From: Deinococcus detaillensis
GTDB taxonomy: Bacteria > Deinococcota > Deinococci > Deinococcales > Deinococcaceae
Assembly (NCBI RefSeq): GCF_007280555.1
Contig: NZ_VKDB01000030.1
Coordinates: forward strand, 1 to 34,788
Length of the DNA: 34,788 nucleotides
Reading direction: 5' to 3'
Shown here: positions 1 through 8,109 of the stretch, piece after piece
Position numbering within the stretch: position 1 is the first letter of the stretch
How the letters are laid out: every line of letters begins with the position of its first letter
Notes under the pieces: generated by a model
What the model saw: the letters and a program-made list of their open reading frames with translations, nothing else
What the model was told of the DNA's origin: nothing
The model's database searches: none
Made by a program: the position numbers and the translations under genes

Positions 1-2391
1 TGGCTCAACGCCGCCATCATCATTGTGATCGTGCTGGGCAGCATCGGGCTGGACTTCTACCAGACCCGGCGCTCTCAGGTGGCCGCCGAGTCGCTGCGTT
101 CTCAGGTCGCGCCCACGGCCACGGCCAAACGGGACGGCGTCTGGAGCGAACTGCCAAGGTCAGCGCTGGTGCTGGGCGACCTGATTCGCCTGACAGCAGG
201 CATGCTGGTTCCCGCCGACGCGCAGCTCCTGACGGCCACCGATCTGCACGTCCAGCAGTCGGCCCTGACCGGTGAATCGATGCCGGTGGAGAAGACGGCC
301 AGCCTGAGCGGTTCAGCGGCGCTGGACAACTCCACTCCAGAAAATCCAGCCGACGCCAGCAATCTGGTGTTCGTGGGGTCGAGCGTGGTCAGTGGGCGGG
401 CCGAGGCGCTGGTAAGCGCCACCGGCGCACGCACCACCTTCGGCGGCATCGTGACCAGCTTGGCCCGCCGCGCCCCGGAGACCGAGTTCGAGCGCGGCAT
501 GAAGTCGTTCAGCTTGTTCATCGTGCAGATCGTGCTGTTTCTGACGCTGTTCGTGTTCGCGGTCAATACGCTCCATAAACGCGACCCGCTCCAGTCGCTG
601 CTGTTCGCCGTGGCGCTGGCGGTGGGCCTGACGCCGGAGTTCTTGCCGATGATCACCACCATCACGCTGTCAAACGGGGCGAGCCGCATGGCGAAGAAAA
701 AGGTGATCGTCAAGAACTTGTCGAGCATCCAGAATTTCGGGCAGATGGATACGCTGTGCAGCGACAAGACCGGCACGCTGACGGGCGGCGTGATGACGCT
801 GGCGGGCCGCCTGGACCCGGCGGGCGCGCCTTCCGAGCGCGTCTTTATGCTCGCTTACCTCAACAGCTTGTTCGAGACCGGCATCACCAATCCGCTCAAT
901 ACCGCCATCCTCGACACCTCTGCTTCCGGCATCAAGGGGGCTGACCCGCTGGATCAGGCCATTCTGAACGCCGATCACCCGGACGTGCAGCTGTACCGCA
1001 AGCAGGACGAAATGCCGTTCGATTTTGAGCGGCGGCGGGCTTCGGTGGTGGTCACCAAGGCAGGCAAAAGCGGCCACCTGATGCTGACCAAGGGGGCACC
1101 GGAGAGCGTGCTGGCGGTCTGTACCACTTATGAGCACAGTGGTGAGGATGAACAGAATGCAGGTGCGCTGCCGCTGGACGCCGCCGCCCAGGCCCGTATC
1201 TCGGCGGTCTATCAGGGCTTCTCCGCCCAGGGCTTGCGGGTCATCGCGGTGGCGCGGCGGGACATCCTGGAAGCAGATCAGCAGCCCGCCTACCAGGCCA
1301 GCGACGAGCATGATCTGACCCTGGTGGGCTTTGTGACCTTCCTCGACCCGCCGCTGCCCGACGCCCGTGAGGTGCTGGACGAACTGCGGGCCAAAGGCGT
1401 GGCCGTCAAGATTCTGACCGGCGACAACGAACTGGTCGCCCGGCACGTCTGCGAGGCCGTGGGGCTGGACGTGGGCCGGGTGGTGTTGGGCAGCGAACTG
1501 GCGGCCATGACCGACACCGCGCTGCTTCAGGTCGCCGAGGCCAACACGGTGTTTGCCCGCGTGGCTCCGGCCCAGAAAAACCGCATCATCTTGGCGCTCA
1601 AGGCCCGCAAGCACGTGGTCGGGTACATGGGCGACGGCATCAACGACGCGCCCAGCCTGCACACCGCCGACGTGGGCGTCAGCGTGGCCGGGGCCACCGA
1701 CATCGCCAGAGACGCCGCCGACATCATCTTGCTGGAGCCGGGGCTGCGGGTGCTGCTCAGCGGCATTCTGGAAGGCCGCCGGGCTTACGGCAACGTCATG
1801 AAGTACCTGCTGATGGGCACCAGTTCCAACTTCGGCAACATGTTCAGCATGGCTGGGGCCTCGGTCTTCCTGCCGTTTTTGCCGATGCTGCCGACGCAGA
1901 TTCTGGTCAACAATTTCCTGTATGACCTGGCGCAGATCACCATTCCCAGTGACAATGTGGACGACGCTTTCATCCAGAAGCCGCACCACTGGGATATCGG
2001 CCTGATCCGGCGCTTCATGTTCTGGATCGGGCCCATCAGCTCGGTCTACGACTTCCTGACCTTTTACGTGCTGCTGCGGGTTTTTCATGCCCGCGAAGCT
2101 GAGTTTCATACTGGCTGGTTTATTGAGTCGCTGGCGACCCAGACGCTGGTGATCTTTGTGATCCGCACCTTCGGCAACCCGCTGAAATCGAGGCCCAGCC
2201 GTCCTCTGGCGTTGGCGGCCACCCTGGTGGTGCTGGTCGGGGCGCTGCTGCCGTTCACTCCTCTCTCGGGACTGCTGGGCTTCGTGCCGCTGCCGCCGCT
2301 GTATTTCGTGTTCCTGATTGGAGCTACGTTGACCTACCTGGGCCTAGTGGAATTGGTCAAGCGCCGCCTGTTCGGGCAGGTGATGGGCTGA
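1..2391 (+). CDS. mgtA: Magnesium-transporting P-type ATPase, 5'-truncated by window edge
   Basis: This is the 3' part of a P3B-type Mg2+ import ATPase, an inner-membrane pump. The frame is open from base 1, so the N-terminus (roughly 100 residues by comparison with the usual ~900) lies outside the window. Visible landmarks in order are the actuator-domain LTGES motif (about base 270), the phosphorylation motif DKTGTLT with the acceptor Asp codon at 763-765, the TGDN motif (about 1420) and the hinge motif GDGINDAP (about 1630). A C-terminal set of hydrophobic segments (about 1800-2370) matches the MgtA/MgtB arrangement. The stop codon sits inside a 14-bp perfect hairpin. No MgtC or leader RNA is visible. 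The family assignment is firm; Mg2+ as substrate follows from the family. Confidence 0.93.
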   Translation, partial: WLNAAIIIVIVLGSIGLDFYQTRRSQVAAESLRSQVAPTATAKRDGVWSELPRSALVLGDLIRLTAGMLVPADAQLLTATDLHVQQSALTGESMPVEKTASLSGSAALDNSTPENPADASNLVFVGSSVVSGRAEALVSATGARTTFGGIVTSLARRAPETEFERGMKSFSLFIVQIVLFLTLFVFAVNTLHKRDPLQSLLFAVALAVGLTPEFLPMITTITLSNGASRMAKKKVIVKNLSSIQNFGQMDTLCSDKTGTLTGGVMTLAGRLDPAGAPSERVFMLAYLNSLFETGITNPLNTAILDTSASGIKGADPLDQAILNADHPDVQLYRKQDEMPFDFERRRASVVVTKAGKSGHLMLTKGAPESVLAVCTTYEHSGEDEQNAGALPLDAAAQARISAVYQGFSAQGLRVIAVARRDILEADQQPAYQASDEHDLTLVGFVTFLDPPLPDAREVLDELRAKGVAVKILTGDNELVARHVCEAVGLDVGRVVLGSELAAMTDTALLQVAEANTVFARVAPAQKNRIILALKARKHVVGYMGDGINDAPSLHTADVGVSVAGATDIARDAADIILLEPGLRVLLSGILEGRRAYGNVMKYLLMGTSSNFGNMFSMAGASVFLPFLPMLPTQILVNNFLYDLAQITIPSDNVDDAFIQKPHHWDIGLIRRFMFWIGPISSVYDFLTFYVLLRVFHAREAEFHTGWFIESLATQTLVIFVIRTFGNPLKSRPSRPLALAATLVVLVGALLPFTPLSGLLGFVPLPPLYFVFLIGATLTYLGLVELVKRRLFGQVMG

Positions 2392-2416
2392 GAAGATCTC
2401 TCCTTCTCAGCCCATC
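2382..2416 (+). terminator. Perfect 14-bp hairpin over the mgtA stop codon
   Basis: The arms 2382-2395 and 2403-2416 are exact reverse complements, with a 7-nt loop at 2396-2402. The mgtA stop codon (2389-2391) lies in the left arm. No T-run follows, so this may be a non-canonical terminator or a 3'-end-protecting structure. Confidence 0.55.
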
Positions 2417-2753
2417 ATGAGCTGTACTGGCTCTTCAGCGTCGTGCTCGAGCTTGAGACTCAGCAGGCCTTTGAGCACCTGCCAGAGTTGCTGCGCAACC
2501 TCCACGTTTCGGGAACAACTGGAAACACAAGCATACGTTCCTGATGCTGCTCATTTTCACAAATTTCAGTCGCGCCGCCCAGCTTGGCGTCACCTCGGGG
2601 ACTATGCAAGGAGCTGAGGAGATTTAAGATTCAGGCAGACTGAACCGTCATAAGCGGCCCCATCAAGCACGACCCTAACAAGACCGTTGCTGGAAAGCGC
2701 CTTGTTCCTAGAGGCCGAGTGTGTCAGGTTGATGAAATGAATAGGGAACGCCC
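2417..2753. other. Intergenic region without a recognisable gene
   Basis: This 337-base stretch separates mgtA from ldh. Short open frames exist on the plus strand, including a 66-codon one at 2417-2617. Their compositions are rich in Ser, Cys and Arg, and none resembles a known family. The mgtA frame stays open for about 50 codons past its stop before ending near 2540. I see no clear promoter for ldh; a purine-rich stretch (agggaa) just before 2754 may serve as its ribosome site. Confidence 0.4.
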
Positions 2754-3668
2754 ATGAAGGTCGGTGTGGTTGGCGCAGGACTCGTCGGAGCGACAGCGGC
2801 CTTCGCGATGGTGCTGCGCGGCAGCTGCTCAGAGCTGTTGATGGTGGACAAAAACGAACAGCGCGCCGAGGCTGAGGCCGCTGACATCGCCCACGCCGCG
2901 CCGATGTCGCATGCCGTCCGGGTGTCGAGCGGCGGCTACGAACAACTCAGCGGTGCCCGTGTGGTGGTGCTGGCAGCGGGCGTCAACCAGACGCCGGGCG
3001 AGTCACGGCTCGATCTGCTGGCCCGTAACGCCGCCGTGTTCCGCGAGGTTGTGCCGCAGGTGGCGCGGGCCGCTCCGGACGCTGTCTTGCTGGTGGCGAC
3101 CAATCCGGTGGACGTCCTGACGACCCTGACGGCCCGGCTGCTCGCCCACTCGTCCGCGCAGCCAGTGATCGGCTCGGGCACGGTGCTCGACAGCGCCCGC
3201 TTCCGCAGCCTGCTGGCCGGGCAATCAGGTCTAGATCCGCAGAACGTTCACGGCTACGTCATCGGTGAGCACGGCGACTCGGAAGTGCTGGCCTGGTCGG
3301 GCGTGAGCGTGGCTGGACAACCCCTCGGAGAATTTCTGAAGGGACGCGGCATCCTCTTTGATGACGTGTTCCGCTTGGAAATTGGCGCGGCGGTGCGCGG
3401 CGCGGCGGCGAAGATCATTGGAGGCAAGCAGGCGACCTATTACGGCATCGGCGCGGCGCTGGCGCGGATTACCGAGGCGGTGTTGCGTGACCGCCGCAGC
3501 GTCTTGACCGTGAGCGCTGCGGCACCGGGCGACGTGGCCTACAGCTTGCCCAGAGTGGTGGGCGGCGCGGGAGTTCTGGAGACCTTGATGCCCAAACTGG
3601 ACGCGCCAGAGCAAGAAGCGCTTGAGCGCAGCGTAGCGGTGATCCGGGAAGCGGCGGCACACCTCTAA
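2754..3668 (+). CDS. ldh: L-lactate dehydrogenase
   Basis: NAD-dependent L-lactate dehydrogenase, 304 aa, cytoplasmic, interconverting pyruvate and L-lactate. The N-terminal Rossmann glycine motif GAGLVG is at residues 7-12 and the NAD-binding acidic residue follows strand 2 (D32). The substrate-specificity loop reads NQTPGESR: Gln79 marks lactate rather than malate dehydrogenase, and R85 is the loop arginine. The catalytic His is H173 in GEHGDSE, and the substrate Arg is in LDSARF (R149). Length and motifs fit the Deinococcus/Thermus LDH group. The gene appears monocistronic, with 337 bases upstream and a GC-rich hairpin downstream. Confidence 0.93.
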   Translation: MKVGVVGAGLVGATAAFAMVLRGSCSELLMVDKNEQRAEAEAADIAHAAPMSHAVRVSSGGYEQLSGARVVVLAAGVNQTPGESRLDLLARNAAVFREVVPQVARAAPDAVLLVATNPVDVLTTLTARLLAHSSAQPVIGSGTVLDSARFRSLLAGQSGLDPQNVHGYVIGEHGDSEVLAWSGVSVAGQPLGEFLKGRGILFDDVFRLEIGAAVRGAAAKIIGGKQATYYGIGAALARITEAVLRDRRSVLTVSAAAPGDVAYSLPRVVGGAGVLETLMPKLDAPEQEALERSVAVIREAAAHL

Positions 3669-3704
3669 ACGTTGGGACGGGTTCCGCATGGCAATCGCTC
3701 GCCG

Positions 3705-3740
3705 CCCACCGCAGGGCAGCCTCAGCGCTGAGCAGGTGGG
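3705..3740 (+). terminator. Possible hairpin downstream of ldh
   Basis: A perfect 12-base palindrome at 3721-3732 (CTCAGCGCTGAG) is enclosed by outer arms CCCACC (3705-3710) and GGTGGG (3735-3740). There is no T-run, so its role as a terminator is uncertain. Confidence 0.3.
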
Positions 3741-3820
3741 ACCCGAGGGGCATCTTAGGAAACAGCTGAACTACACAGACAGAGGTGAGTGATCCTCATT
3801 CACTCTCCGTCACATTGCCC

Positions 3821-3861
3821 TTGAACATTAGATCATTCGTATATTATAATTCATGCATGAA
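3821..3861 (+). promoter_or_regulatory. Strong sigma-70 promoter for a leaderless arsR-type transcript, with start-site palindrome
   Basis: A -35 box TTGAAC (3821-3826), an 18-nt spacer and a consensus -10 box TATAAT (3845-3850) lie directly before the ATG at 3857. The expected transcription start falls on or next to that ATG, so the mRNA would be leaderless, as is common in Deinococcus. No Shine-Dalgarno is present. A perfect palindrome TTCATGCATGAA (3850-3861) straddles the -10 edge and start codon and is a candidate autoregulatory operator. Confidence 0.75.
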
Positions 3862-4186
3862 ACAGAGCATCCACCTCTACAAAGCCAGCCTCTTCAAAAG
3901 CCTCGCCCATCCCCTCCGCCTCGCCATCCTCGACGCCCTGCGAGACGGAGAAAAAACCGTCACGCAGCTCCAGGAACTCACCGGCGGCGAACAGGCCACC
4001 ATCAGTCAACACCTCACCGTCCTCCGCACCCACCATTTCATCACCTTCCGCAAGGAGGGCACCCTCGCCTACTACCGTAACGAGGACCCAGAGGTCTACA
4101 TCTTCCTCGACCTCGGCCGACAACTCTACGAACGTCAGTTAAACCGCTACCGCAAAGAGATCGACGCGCAGGTGGTCAGGAGATGA
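3857..4186 (+). CDS. ArsR-family winged-helix regulator
   Basis: Small DNA-binding repressor, 109 aa from the ATG at 3857. This start is chosen because a consensus -10 box ends 6 bases upstream; an in-frame GTG at 3785 would lie upstream of the promoter. The ArsR fold is evident: a helix with LAHPLRLAILDAL, the recognition region EQATISQHLTVLRTHHFI, and a wing with FRKEGTLAYYRN. The ELCVCDL-type metal site and all cysteines are absent, so it is unlikely to be a classical thiol metal sensor. It overlaps the SulP transporter by 4 bases (ATGA), so it probably controls that gene. The ligand is unknown. Confidence 0.85.
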   Translation: MKQSIHLYKASLFKSLAHPLRLAILDALRDGEKTVTQLQELTGGEQATISQHLTVLRTHHFITFRKEGTLAYYRNEDPEVYIFLDLGRQLYERQLNRYRKEIDAQVVRR

Positions 4187-5880
4187 GCGTCCCGGCCCGC
4201 GCCTCTCCTTCCTCCCCCTTCAACGTTCTCAACCCCCTGCCGGTCTGGAAAACCGAGTTTAAAGGCTACACCCGCGCCCGCTTCCTGCAAGACCTCCTCG
4301 CTGGCGTCACAGTCGGCATCGTCGCCCTGCCTCTCGCCCTCGCGTTTGGCGTGACCAGCGGCGCGGGTGCCGCTGCTGGCCTGATCACCGCCATCATTGC
4401 GGGCCTGGTGGCCAGCGCCTTTGGAGGCAGCCGCTTCCAGATCACTGGCCCCACCGGCGCGATGACCGTCGTCCTGCTTCCCGTCATTGCCCAGTACGGA
4501 CTGTCCCAGGTCTTCGTGATCGGCCTGCTGGCTGGCTGCCTGCTCATCCTTGCCAGCTTGCTGCGCTTGGGCCGGGCCGTTCACCTGATCCCCTGGCCAG
4601 TCATCACGGGATTTACCAACGGCATCGCCGTCATCATTGCCCTCCAACAACTCCCGGCTGCCCTGGGCCTGCAATCACCCAGAGGGGAGGGCATTCTGCT
4701 GACCTCCCTCGCCGTGCTCCGAACCTTCTTGGGCGCTCCACAACTGGCCCCACTCGCACTCACCGCCGCCACCGCAGCCATCATGCTGGCGTGGCCGCGA
4801 GTCACCACCCGTGTCCCAGGCGGCATCATCGCTCTGCTGACCGTCACTGGCATCAGCCTGGCCCTCCACCTTGACGTGCCCCGCATTGGGGTCATTCCCG
4901 CTGGCCTGCCGCTGCCCCACTTCCCCACCATCAATTTCACTTCCATTCCCGCGCTGTTCAGTGCCGCTCTCGCGGTGGCCGTCCTCGCGGGACTCGAAAG
5001 CCTTCTCTCTGCGGTGGTGGCCGACGGCATGACACGTGGAGCACGCCACGCCCCCGACCGGGAACTCTTCGGTCAGGGGCTGGCCAACATCATTGCGCCC
5101 CTCTTCGGCGGCATTCCTGCCACCGGCGCAATTGCCCGCACCGCCGTCGGTGTGCGCAGCGGCGGCCAGACCCGGCTGACCGGCATCATTCACGCGCTGT
5201 TCCTGCTGCTGGTGGTCCTCTTGCTGGGACGCGCGGCTGCCCTGATTCCTCTCAGCGTCTTGGCCGGAATCCTGCTGGTCACGGCGCTGCGCATGTTTGA
5301 AACCCACGCCTGGCAGGCCCTGCGCCGCTCGACCCGCAGTGACTTCTTCATCATGCTGGCCACGCTCACGGTCACGGTCGCCTTCGACCTGATTCTCGCC
5401 ATCGAAGTCGGGTTGGCTCTGGCCGGGGTGCTCTTCATCCAACAGATGATCCGCAGCATGCATCTCGAAAAGATGGACGTAACAGACGACGCCCCCAGTG
5501 ACGCCGACTTGGCGCTGCTGCGTGACCGTGTACTGGCTTACCGCGTGGAAGGTCCCTTGTTCTTCGGCGTGGCTGGCCGCTTCCTGGAGAACTTGACCGC
5601 GAATCAGGAGGTGGACGTCGTCATCCTTCGGCTGCGGCGCGTTCATCACCTGGACGCCAGTGGCGCGCATGCCTTGGAAGGCATTCATCAGGAACTGCAG
5701 GCGCACGGGGTCACGCTGCTGCTCAGCGGCATGCAGCCCCAACCGCTGGCGCTGCTGACCCGCATGGCGCTGCTGGGGGCGCTCACGACGAACCGGCATC
5801 ACCTGTTCGAGACGACACCGCAGGCCATTGAACACGCCTGGTCACACGTGCAGCGCCGCTTTCAGGAAGTGAAGGCATGA
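4183..5880 (+). CDS. SulP-family anion permease with C-terminal STAS domain
   Basis: Inner-membrane anion transporter of the SulP (SLC26) family, 565 aa. Residues about 25-425 form many hydrophobic segments and include the conserved GPTGAMTVVLLPVI region and the GATGAIARTAV-type region (here PATGAIARTAVGVRSGG). Residues about 445-555 form a cytoplasmic STAS domain with the typical VILRLRRVHHLDASGAHAL stretch. Substrates in the family include sulfate, bicarbonate and dicarboxylates, and the sequence alone does not decide between them. The ATG overlaps the regulator stop (ATGA) and is preceded by AGGAG. Pairing with an ArsR-type regulator suggests inducible expression. Confidence 0.9.
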   Translation: MSVPARASPSSPFNVLNPLPVWKTEFKGYTRARFLQDLLAGVTVGIVALPLALAFGVTSGAGAAAGLITAIIAGLVASAFGGSRFQITGPTGAMTVVLLPVIAQYGLSQVFVIGLLAGCLLILASLLRLGRAVHLIPWPVITGFTNGIAVIIALQQLPAALGLQSPRGEGILLTSLAVLRTFLGAPQLAPLALTAATAAIMLAWPRVTTRVPGGIIALLTVTGISLALHLDVPRIGVIPAGLPLPHFPTINFTSIPALFSAALAVAVLAGLESLLSAVVADGMTRGARHAPDRELFGQGLANIIAPLFGGIPATGAIARTAVGVRSGGQTRLTGIIHALFLLLVVLLLGRAAALIPLSVLAGILLVTALRMFETHAWQALRRSTRSDFFIMLATLTVTVAFDLILAIEVGLALAGVLFIQQMIRSMHLEKMDVTDDAPSDADLALLRDRVLAYRVEGPLFFGVAGRFLENLTANQEVDVVILRLRRVHHLDASGAHALEGIHQELQAHGVTLLLSGMQPQPLALLTRMALLGALTTNRHHLFETTPQAIEHAWSHVQRRFQEVKA

Positions 5881-5937
5881 TAGCGGAGGCAGACCGCTTA
5901 CTCCTGTAGGTGACGCGAATACAGCACTGTGAAAGTC

Positions 5938-6195
5938 TCATTCAACTGCTTTCCAGCCGGATGAGGTCATGTGGGAGACCCTGCGTGCGCTGATCCCCAT
6001 GGCGTGTCCGACTTTGGTCAACTGCCTAGGAACCACCACGCCCGTCACCATCACTGGCACGCCGGCCGCGTCGTAGCGCCCCACGTCGATGTGCTGACCC
6101 TCGCGCCGCTTCAGCCAGAGGCTCTGGCCGCTTGGGGCAATGACCCGGATGGGCGTCGAAATCTGACGTTGCCTGATGCAGCAGGAGACGCGCAA
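5938..6195 (-). pseudogene. Possible remnant of a minus-strand gene (SPFH/band-7-like)
   Basis: An 85-codon minus-strand frame contains the stretch KRREGQHIDVGRYDAAGVPV followed by MVTGVVV. The pattern (basic start, hydrophilic strand, GVPV, then a run of small hydrophobics) resembles the start of an SPFH/band-7 domain, where a similar NGVPVEIAAVVV-type strand occurs. Similarity stops soon after, and the frame ends without the rest of a domain. No promoter or ribosome site is seen. It is either a gene fragment or chance; confidence is low. Confidence 0.2.
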
Positions 6196-6743
6196 CTCGT
6201 CGTCCCCAGAGTCTGCCGGGCTAAGCCGTGTAGCTTGGTGATCGTCTCACACGGGCGCGGCGGGCTGGCGAGCGCTGGTATCCAACATGCACCATTTGAC
6301 AGCTTGCTGGACGCCATCGACGCGCAGGGCTTCGTGCTACTGCTCAGCCGGGCCAAGCACCTGGGGCAACACGGCGGCGCTGTCTTCCATCCAGCGCAGT
6401 GGCGCTAGTGGCCGGACGGGTCAACTTGCAAGACGCGGTGAGGTCATCAGTGAACCGGGGCAAAAGTATTACCGACGCTTACGGCTCGGCGTCCCTTCAA
6501 GCATCTGATCCGGTCGATTATTTCCAGCACTTTACCCACAGGCGCACGCCGCTGATGGTGGTGGTCAGCCCGCAAGACACCGTGGTCAGCAGCGCAAAGA
6601 ATGGCGGTCGCCTGGCTCACTTGGCCCGCGCCGCTGGGGCCAGCCTCCAGTTGGTACAAGTCAGCAGCCAGCACCTCACGTACGGCTACGTGAATGCCGA
6701 AGTGGGACGGCAGATCGGGGCGTTCTTTTTGCAACACCGCTGA
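6196..6743 (+). pseudogene. Decayed alpha/beta-hydrolase gene
   Basis: Two plus-strand frames together look like a broken alpha/beta hydrolase. The first, up to 6408, has LVIVSHGRGGL, the usual oxyanion-loop strand (HGxGG), and then degenerates. The second (open from 6399 to 6743) has a hydrolase-like C-terminus: RTPLMVVVSPQDTVV, where the Asp would be the acid residue, then VQVSSQHLTYG, where the His would complete the triad, and IGAFFLQHR at the end. The nucleophile elbow GxSxG that should lie between them is missing and the frame changes, so this is read as an inactive remnant with an internal deletion or frameshift. Confidence 0.5.
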
Positions 6744-6805
6744 GTCGTCCAAACCGATTCAGTTCACGTAACCGCGTCACATTTTTAATTCTGCCCTGCA
6801 CCATG

Positions 6806-6835
6806 ACCGCCGAGGAGAACCATCAACTCGGCGGT
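6806..6835 (-). terminator. 9-bp hairpin spanning the histidine kinase stop codon
   Basis: The arms 6806-6814 (ACCGCCGAG) and 6827-6835 (CTCGGCGGT) pair perfectly around a 12-nt loop that contains the kinase stop codon (6823-6825). On the minus strand it is followed after about 20 nt by AATTAAAAAT, but no immediate T-run is present. Confidence 0.45.
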
Positions 6836-8109
6836 TCTGCGTTGCCCTTGAGGTTGGCCTGAATATTGGGCAGGTGCAGCTTCACCGTTAAGCCATGAGG
6901 TGAAGTGGACGCCAGCTCCACCGTGCCGCCGTGAACCTCCGCGACACGCTGCACAATGGCCAGGCCCAGGCCACTCCCGCTCTCACGGGTGCCAGGCACA
7001 CGGTAAAAGGCCTCCATCAAGCGGGGCAGCACTTCCGGCGGCACACCGGGGCCAGCGTCGCTGACCGACAAAACGATCTGCTGAGCGGCAGTGGATAAGC
7101 CCACGGTGGCTGTCGCTGCGGGCGCGTATTTATTGACGTTGATCAATAGATTGATCAGGACCTGACTGATCAACGCTTGACTTCCGGAAAACAGCAGGTG
7201 GGCCGGGCCGCAGTAGGCCGCGCCGTGTTGCTGGGCCAGTGCACCGCTGATCTCGGCCAGGTCGAACATCTCATGCTCGGCACTGTTCTCGCGGGAGAGC
7301 AGCAGCAGCGCCCCCGTCAGGGCGGTGAGCCGCTCGACTTGCTGGTCGACCGTCGCGATCAGTTCGGCGTCACTGATCCAGCCTTGGGCGTTGGCGTCCA
7401 CCTGCGCCCGAAGCGCCGCAAGTGGCGTGCGGAACTCGTGGGAGGCATGGCGCACGAATTCCGTTTCACGCTGCCGAAAGGCCGAGAGCCGCTGGAGCAT
7501 GGTGTTGAAGCTGCGGGCCAGTCCGGCGATTTCGACTTGCTCTTGCGGCGCGTCCACCCGTTCATCCAGTTGTCCGGATTGCGCCACCCGTTCGGCGGCC
7601 CGCGAGAGATCACTGATGGGCCGCACCATGCTCCGGCTCACCAGCAGCGCCGCTGCCACACCCAGCAGCGACATCACCACCACCGACAGCGTGACGGTGG
7701 CCAGATAAGCGGCCAGGCCCTGATGGTAGGACCGCAGCGGAATACTGGCCTGTAAGAGTGTGCCTGCTCCCAGATCCGGCACCGCGAGTTGCTGGGTCAA
7801 CCACTCGTCGCTGTGCTTGTCGTCGTCGCCGTGCTTGGTGGCGGTCTGGGGAAAGGGACCGCCGTATTCCTGAATCACCTTTTCACGCCGGATCAAGCGG
7901 GCGCGGATACCGTTCTCGTTGGGCAGGTAGGTCGGGGCGTCTCCCTCAGCGCGGTCATGGGCCAGCGCGGCAAGGTAGGTACTCAGGTCGTTGCGCAGGG
8001 CCGCATTGGCGGTCTGGCGAAAAGTCAGGAAACCGAAAAAGCCCTGAGCCAACAGTGCGCCCGTGACAATCAGAGCGATCAGCAGCGCCAGTCGGACGCC
8101 CAACTTCAT
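6823..8109 (-). CDS. Sensor histidine kinase (OmpR-partner type)
   Basis: Membrane sensor kinase, 428 aa. A first transmembrane helix (about 7-30) is followed by an extracytoplasmic loop (about 31-130), a second helix (about 133-157), HAMP (about 160-212), a HisKA domain with the phospho-acceptor His224 in HASHEFRTPL, and a catalytic ATPase domain. That domain has an N-box NLLINVNKYAP, DAGPGVPPE and GSGLGLAIV. The outer loop carries an acidic, histidine-containing stretch, residues 93-102 (HGDDDKHSDE), that could bind a metal. The ATG overlaps the response regulator stop by 4 bases (ATGA). The pair is divergent from an MsrQ-like/Rieske operon, its probable target. Confidence 0.93.
   Translation of the reverse strand: MKLGVRLALLIALIVTGALLAQGFFGFLTFRQTANAALRNDLSTYLAALAHDRAEGDAPTYLPNENGIRARLIRREKVIQEYGGPFPQTATKHGDDDKHSDEWLTQQLAVPDLGAGTLLQASIPLRSYHQGLAAYLATVTLSVVVMSLLGVAAALLVSRSMVRPISDLSRAAERVAQSGQLDERVDAPQEQVEIAGLARSFNTMLQRLSAFRQRETEFVRHASHEFRTPLAALRAQVDANAQGWISDAELIATVDQQVERLTALTGALLLLSRENSAEHEMFDLAEISGALAQQHGAAYCGPAHLLFSGSQALISQVLINLLINVNKYAPAATATVGLSTAAQQIVLSVSDAGPGVPPEVLPRLMEAFYRVPGTRESGSGLGLAIVQRVAEVHGGTVELASTSPHGLTVKLHLPNIQANLKGNAEPPS

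Noticed and set aside
670..2109. 479-codon minus-strand frame opposite mgtA
   Set aside because: It is a shadow of a well-conserved P-type ATPase, rich in His, Gln and Gly with no recognisable domain.
2417..2617. 66-codon frame after mgtA
   Set aside because: It has no ribosome site and an unusual Ser/Cys-rich composition, it starts at the base of the mgtA hairpin, and it resembles no known family.
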